Assembly (NCBI RefSeq): GCF_029873635.1
Contig: NC_080426.1
Span: forward strand, 52,342,093 to 52,406,092
Direction: 5' to 3'
Source of the DNA: Malania oleifera
Lineage: Eukaryota > Streptophyta > Magnoliopsida > Santalales > Ximeniaceae
DNA: 64,000 nt
Part shown: positions 58,271 to 64,000 of the stretch, piece after piece
How positions within the stretch are numbered: position 1 is the first letter of the stretch
Layout: each line of letters opens with the position of its first letter
Position numbers and translations under genes: made by a program
Notes under the pieces: generated by a model
The model's database searches: none
What the model saw: only the letters and a program-made list of their open reading frames with translations
Told to the model about the DNA's origin: nothing

Positions 58271-59539
58271 ATGAAAGAGGTGGTAAAAAACGAAGTGCTG
58301 AAATTATTAGCTGCTGACATCATCTATCCAATCTCCGACAGCAAATGGGTAAGCCCAACACAGGTATTTCCAAAAAAATCTGGTTTGACTGTCATTGAAA
58401 ATGCTGATGGAGAATTGATTCCATCTAGGAAAGTAACGGGTTGGAGAATGTGCATTGATTATCGTAAATTGAATTCGGCTAGAAGAAAAGATCATTTCCC
58501 GTTACCTTTCCTAGATCAGATATTAGAGAAAGTAGCTGGTAATTCTTTTTATTGTTTCTTGGATGGATTTTTTGGTTACAATCAAATTGCCGTAGCACCT
58601 GAGGACCAAGAAGACTACCTTCAGTTGTCCCTTTGGTACTTCGCTTTCCGCAGAATGCCATTCGGTCTATGCAATGCCCCTGCTACTTTCCAACGCTGTA
58701 TGATGAGTATTTTCTCTGATATGTTAGATGATACGTGCGAAATTTTTATGGATGACTTTTCTGTATTCGGTAAGTCTTTTGATCATTGTTTGACACGTTT
58801 AATTGCGATTTTGAAAAGATGTGAGGAAAAGAATTTACTTCTAAATTGGGAAAAATGTCAATTTATAGTACGTAGTGGTTTAGTACTTGGACATTTGGTT
58901 TCTGAGTGTGGTATAGAAGTTGACAGGGCCAAGGTAGAGCTGATTTCTCAGTTACCTATCCCTAAGATAGTCCGGGATATTTACTCCTTCCTTGGTCATG
59001 TCGGGTTCTATAGACGCTTTATTGAGGGTTTCAGTAGTATTGCTAAACCATTATGTACCTTGTTGCAAAATGAAACTAAATTTTTGTGGACCGATGATTG
59101 TCAACAGGCCTTTGAAACACTAAAGCGACATTTGACTATTGCGCCTATCATGCAACCTCCTCAGTGGGAGTTGCCATTTGAGATCATGACCGACGCTAGC
59201 GACTACGCTCTTGGTGTTGTTCTAGGTCAACGAATTGATAACAAGCCGTCGGTTATTTATTATGCCAGTCGAACTTTGAATGATGCTCAGAGAAATTATA
59301 CTACCACTGAGAAGGAATTGCTAGCTGTTGTTTTTGCTTTAGAAAAATTTCGCTCTTATGTCATTGGTGCACCTGTCATTATTTTTACTGACCACTCTGC
59401 TTTGAAATATTTATTAGCAAAGAAGGACGCCAAGCCCAGGTTGATTAGGTGGATTCTACTCCTCTAGGAATTCGATATCACCATACGCGATAAAAAGGGC
59501 GTGGAAAACGTTGTAGCTGACCATCTTTCTCGGTTGTAG
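58271..59539 (+). pseudogene. Reverse transcriptase and RNase H of element D
   Basis: The 398-codon open block has [60 protein letters not shown] and the catalytic [11 protein letters not shown]. The connection [20 protein letters not shown] follows. RNase H has [15 protein letters not shown] (first Asp), [20 protein letters not shown] (Glu) and [19 protein letters not shown] (Asp). A TAG at 59465 separates EFDITIRDKKGVENVVADHL, the RNase H end, and another TAG is at 59537. The polymerase and RNase H catalytic residues look intact. Confidence 0.95.
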
Positions 59540-60906
59540 CTACCCGAGGTACTGGTGTCCCCTTCCTTGAATGATGACTTTCCTGATGAACGTCTCTTTG
59601 CTGTGTCACGCGCTCCATGGTTCGCGGACATTGTGAATTATCTCGTCACCGACCGGATGCCAGACCATTGGCTCACCCAGGACAAGCGTAAGTTCCTAGC
59701 TGAGGTAAGACATTATTATTTTGATAATCCATACCTGTTCAAATATTGTTCTGACCAATTGGTGCGTAGATGTGTTCCAAATGATGAATTTAGTTCTGTG
59801 ATGCATTTTTGCCATGGTGGGATATGTGGAGGCCACTTTGCTGCTAAGAAAACTATTTCAAAAATATTACAAAGTGGACTCTACTGGCCCACCATGTTTA
59901 AAGATGTTGAAATTTTTGTAAAGCATGTGAGGCCTGTCAAAAATTAGGAAAAATTACTGCCGAGAATGAAATGCCTATGTCCCCCATATTGACTCTTGAG
60001 ATTTTTGATTGTTGGGGTATTGATTTTATGGGACCTTTCCCCATTTCTTTTGGGCATTCTTACATTTTGGTCGCTGTGGACTATGTTTCTAAATGGGTGG
60101 AGGCAATACCTTGTCGGACCAATGACCACAAGGTTGTCATACGTTTTCTCAAAGAGTTATTTGCACACTTTGGCATGCCCAAGGCAATCATTAGTGATGG
60201 AGGGTCCCATTTCTGTAACAAACTTTTTGAAAAACTCATGCAAAAATATGGTGTAACCCACAAAGTCTCCACCCCTTACCACCCTCAGACTAATGGTCAA
60301 GCTGAATTGGCCAATAGAGAGATCAAAACGATCCTTGAGAAAACTGTGTATCCTAATCGTAAGGACTGGTCAGAAAAACTTGTTGACGCACTGTGGGCCT
60401 ACCGAATAGCTTTCAAGACAAACTTAGGGATGTCTCCCTACCGGTTAGTATATGGTAAGGCATGTCATTTACCTGTTGAAATTCAGCATCGTGCGTCATG
60501 GGCTATCAAACAGATTAACCTTTCACTTGATGATGCCACAGGTTTAAGAAAATTGCAGGTATGCAAGATTGGAGAATCTCGAAGGGACGCTTATGATAAT
60601 GCTTGTTTGGCTAAGGAGCAGATGAAGTTGCTACATGATAGGAACATCAAAGAAAAACAACTTTTCCCTTCTCAACAAGTGCTACTCTATAACTCCCGAC
60701 TGCATGTGTTTCCTGGGAAATTGAAATCCCGGTGGGGTGGTCCGTATATTGTTGCAAAAGTTCATTCTCATGGTGCGGTAGAGATTGTAGATCCAAAGAA
60801 TGGCAACCACTTCACGGTCAATGGAAAGCGCCTAAAGCCTTTCATGACCCCATTCGATGTCGACAAAGAGGTCTTGCTTTTACAAGACCCTAGGGGAGTC
60901 CTCTGA
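59540..60906 (+). pseudogene. Integrase of element D
   Basis: 59555-59947 carries the zinc-binding histidines ([32 protein letters not shown]). The frame then runs off at a T tract near 59908-59914, and the cysteine pair and core are in another frame. 59971-60906 (311 residues) is intact. The first aspartate is in [13 protein letters not shown], the second in [10 protein letters not shown] and the glutamate in [15 protein letters not shown]. After [12 protein letters not shown] come [20 protein letters not shown] and the C-terminal [24 protein letters not shown] at 60904 ends it, with no chromodomain, as expected for Athila. Confidence 0.95.
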
Positions 60907-62596
60907 CCTTTCAATGCTACTGTTTTCTTTTTATTTTTTTAATTTTTTTTATCTTTATTTTTTTTTCTTCTTTTATTTGTTTTAGTTGTGTTTTTTCCTT
61001 TTCTTTCTTGTTACATTAGTCAGTAGTACTTTTCCATTAGTTGTTTATCGTGCACAATTTTATTTCCCCTGCGCTTTCACATTGAGGACAATGTTCCACT
61101 TTAGTTGGGGGGGGGGGTGAGCATTCGCATGTGACACTGTGCACGTACACGTACCGAGTTTCATATTAAAAAAAAAATTAAAAAGAAAGAGAGAAATAAA
61201 GGAGGAGTACTGAAGGAATTACACTGCACTATGCCATGCTTAACACTGTGTATACCTTTCACATACTTATGTATAACTTACGAATTACACACTTGAGTCA
61301 ATCATGCATAGTTTCTCTTTATATGATTTTATGACTCCATGAAGAATCGATTGGTAGTACATTCGTGTTAATTTGACTATATAATTTCCTGTATCTACAT
61401 GCATCTCACGAGGCTAAATAAACACATTCACGTGATTCATTGCACTTAGGGTTTCCTGTGAGCACTGAGAGAGCACCCGTGGTGACTATGACACTGTGTG
61501 AGATATCCTTGAGCTATTTATCGTCCTTTTGAGCATTAATATCGAATCAGAGTTCACAAAACTCAATTCTTTTTTTCTGGATGATTCCTTGTACACTAGT
61601 CTTTATTTTTGATTTGCTAGCCTAGAGGTGACACCTAGTGGGGAGATAGAAACCTAAGTCTTGTAGCCTACTCAAAATATGAAGGCTAAGCCACCCCTAG
61701 AGATAGACTTAGTTCATGAACTCCTATTCGAGCTCAATTCCCATTGATGGTATGAAGATTACAAAAGAAGTGTTCTGATTGTCCTAATTGATCAAGAAAA
61801 GGAAAAAAATAAAGAATGAGTAGAAAAAAAGAACAAGAAATACACATGCGCATGAAATGAAAAGTCAATGCCGGTCCAAATACGTATCACAAAAAGTCAA
61901 GGACGACACATATTTTCCACGTATAAAGATTCTTTAACCGATTAATGCTTCAGATGTATTCACGACTACTTTATGAGTAAGTTGATCTAGGGTGGTCTCA
62001 GTTGGATATGGCGAGTAGGTGAGAAGATGCTAGGGTGAAGGACCCGACACCTCATAGATAGGCTAGATCCTTTCCAGACTAGTCCATTCCATATACTTAG
62101 CGTTGTTCCTTTTAATATGTGGGATGTTTGATCTCGACACTCCTCCTCATATGTGATGAGTGAACTCATTCCTTTTGAGTGTTTTTGAGGGTATACCAGT
62201 TAGGCCGAGTCAAAGCTACCGTTCTGTAGGTGTCCACTGGCGTCCTAGGTGTACTGAGTCACACACATCACACACACCTCGAGAATTTACCTATTTATAC
62301 TCGAACTTATATGATTGCATTAACTCTGAATGTGCCACTGATTAACTTCATGTGAGTATACTGCTCTCAAATCACATATAAACGATGAAACTTGCACGAG
62401 TGACGTGCTTTGGAGTCATATGTATTGAATATGAACGAGCTTGTGTGAAATTTAGTTATGTTCTTATATGTGAAGTGGTATAGTTATATCGCATGTGCAT
62501 TGATTTCATGATCACCGGAGTATGTAGTTCTAGACTCCACCCTGAGATTCATTCACGTCATTTGCTAGAGACTAGCAAAATGTTAGTTGGGGGGTG
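60907..62596 (+). other. 3' non-coding region of element D, with two G-rich purine tracts
   Basis: About 1.7 kb with no env-like or other recognisable frame. ACATTGAGGACAATGTTCC is followed by TTTAGTTGGGGGGGGGGGT near 61103. A second TGTTAGTTGGGGGGTG touches the right LTR at 62581-62596 and is the likely plus-strand primer. The rest is A/T-rich and mixed sequence. Confidence 0.75.
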
Positions 62597-63700
62597 TGAT
62601 TACGCGCCGAAACTGCGTAATTGAACGTTTAACCCGACCTTTACGGTATATATTTTTAATTAAATGTCCAAAATTGTCCAATATTTTAATAAAGTGCCAA
62701 AATCATCATTCTTGAACTTTATTGCACTATTTATGAAGTTTTGATAATTTTTTGTCGCAGGAAAAATTCCGGGGAACCAAAACCAACACCTGTTCGTATT
62801 TCATACATAACTTTTCTGTCTGAGCTCTGATCGAGACGATTCAAATTTTTAAAGGAAGAGGAAAGGATTATCTACAACTTTTGTGTTTTGAGTTTTGTGA
62901 GATACAAGCTCCAGAAGAGTCAGATTTGTGATGAACAGAGAACAAATAAAATGAGAAAATAAAAAAATATATTTGAATGAATATTTGATGTGACCCGGCC
63001 ATGCATGGCCGGGTAGGGTCAGTGCCATCTGGGTCTAGGGCACCCAATGCCTCCTATTTAAGCTCCTCTGCTTCTTGCCCCCGCGCACCCTCTCCCATTC
63101 TCTTCTCTTCCATTCTTTTCTTTCTTTTCTTTTGCTTGTTTTGCTCTCTTTTATCTCCTACTTTGTTCCTTTGTTCTCTCATTCAATCTATCTCTCTGTT
63201 TTTCTTATTGTCCCTCTCTGATCACTCTCTTACTCTCCTTGCCTCTTCTCCCCTGAATTCCCTCCTGCCACAGTAGCCTCGGCCAGCCCCTCCACAGTAG
63301 ACCCGAGAGCCTCCCTGCTGCCTGCAATTCCACAGCAGCACCGGCCCTCTCAGCTACCATCACAGCCCCTCCACAGCACAGCAGGCCTCTCGGCCAACAC
63401 CAGCCAGCAACAGCCCCGCAGCATACCAGCAGACCCGAGGAGATACTCCAAAGCATACAGCACAGCCCAGCAACACCAGCAGAGGCCATCCGTTCCACCA
63501 ATACCAGCAGCTACTGCTGCTCTATTTTTCTCTGTCTCGGCCAATTTCCAGCAGGCCTCTCGGCCAACACCAGCCGAAGACTTCCTCACCTCTGCAACCT
63601 ACTGCCACGCCAATACCAGCATACCCGAGAGCCTCCCTGCTGCCTGCAACTCCATCATAGCACGGTTAGGACTCCACCCGAGGCTCCCTCTATTTTCTCT

Positions 63701-63748
<48 letters not shown>

Positions 63749-64000
63749 TCCTTCTTCTTCTTGTTTTTATTTATTTATTTATTTTATGTTAATTTTTATT
63801 TTGTTTTTACTAATTGGATTTTATTAAAGACTTTTTTTTTATTTTATTTTTTTCCTTATCATTTATTTAGATGCTCTTTTAATTATAGTTCTTTTTAGTA
63901 TTAAAGTTTATTGAATTTATGTGTATAATTAATGAAGTCTAAAATAAAAATAAAAAAATATATAGAAAACTAAAATAAAATACAAAGTTCGTGTTTTTTT
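62597..64000 (+). repeat. Right (3') LTR of element D, cut by the window edge
   Basis: It begins TGATTACGCGCCG and matches the left LTR for 1404 bp with few differences; about 460 bp remain outside. The palindrome is present at 62992-63015 with its last base changed. The (CT)n run (about 63703-63745) is longer than in the left LTR, as expected for microsatellite slippage. Confidence 0.93.

Larger units (their letters stand above)
53299..64000 (+). mobile_element. Athila-like Ty3/gypsy element, runs off the window (element D)
   Basis: It consists of LTR 53299-55167, PBS of the TGGCGCCGTTGCC type, a gag-pol of one long frame with PR, RT, RNase H and integrase, a ~1.7-kb non-coding 3' region and a second LTR from 62597 that reaches the window edge. 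The PBS, the Gag type and the FMDDFSVFG polymerase motif fit Athila. No env-like frame is visible. It is inserted in the right LTR of element C after ACAGATATT. The two LTRs are very alike, so it is among the youngest insertions here. Confidence 0.93.

Noticed and set aside
60907..62596. An env-like gene after integrase in element D
   Set aside because: Frames are short, with no signal peptide or membrane segment that could be defended.

Overview
The window looks like a piece of a large, repeat-rich flowering-plant nuclear genome, probably pericentromeric or other heterochromatin. The reasons are the plant-specific retrotransposon lineages (Ty3/gypsy Tekay-like chromoviruses, Athila-like elements and a Tat/Ogre-like LTR; Copia SIRE/Maximus-like LTRs), a plant L1-type LINE with an RNase H tail, a CACTA (En/Spm) Transposase_24 gene fragment, and a tandem repeat of about 180 bp. 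I see no convincing host gene, tRNA, rRNA or CRISPR array. The species cannot be named from the sequence.

Layout. 1-8828: a minus-strand Tekay-like Ty3/gypsy element with both LTRs (the left one cut by the window edge) and a decayed gag-pol-chromodomain. 8829-10162: a plus-strand fragment of a SIRE-like Copia LTR. 10163-24524: an array of six tandem modules, each holding the LTR/PBS/5'-gag junction of an Athila-like element on the minus strand. Three of them carry the same LINE insertion at the same site, and the last carries an inverted-repeat DNA element and a complete LTR. 24525-24887: the start of another SIRE-like LTR on the minus strand. 24888-39153: a tandem-repeat (about 180 bp) and CACTA-gene territory. 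It is interrupted by a SIRE-like solo LTR (25638-27888, target duplication TCTTT), a Tat/Ogre-like solo LTR (28467-31706, AGCGC) and a Tekay-like solo LTR (34581-39075, TCACA). The last of these contains an Athila-like solo LTR (35405-37213). 39154-45262: the 3' half of a minus-strand SIRE-like element that has a gag remnant but no visible pol. 45263-53298: a plus-strand Tekay-like element inserted in that gag. 53299-64000: a plus-strand Athila-like element inserted in the right LTR of the Tekay-like element and running off the window.

The insertions give a relative chronology. In the right half the order is CACTA/tandem repeat, then SIRE-like, then Tekay-like, then Athila-like. The Athila-like element has near-identical LTRs, and its gag-pol is one reading frame interrupted mainly by stop codons that single transitions can explain. 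Four solo LTRs show that LTR-LTR recombination has removed internal regions repeatedly.

The observations most worth a second look are: the LTR-gag tandem array with its hitch-hiking LINE; a roughly 50-bp 3'-end module shared by two Tekay-like elements and the LINE; GTCGAC-centred palindrome arrays just upstream of the TATA boxes in two unrelated LTR families; a 21-bp repeat carrying TGACGTGGC in only one LTR of a pair; the ~180-bp repeat on both sides of the CACTA gene; and the gag-only SIRE-like derivative.
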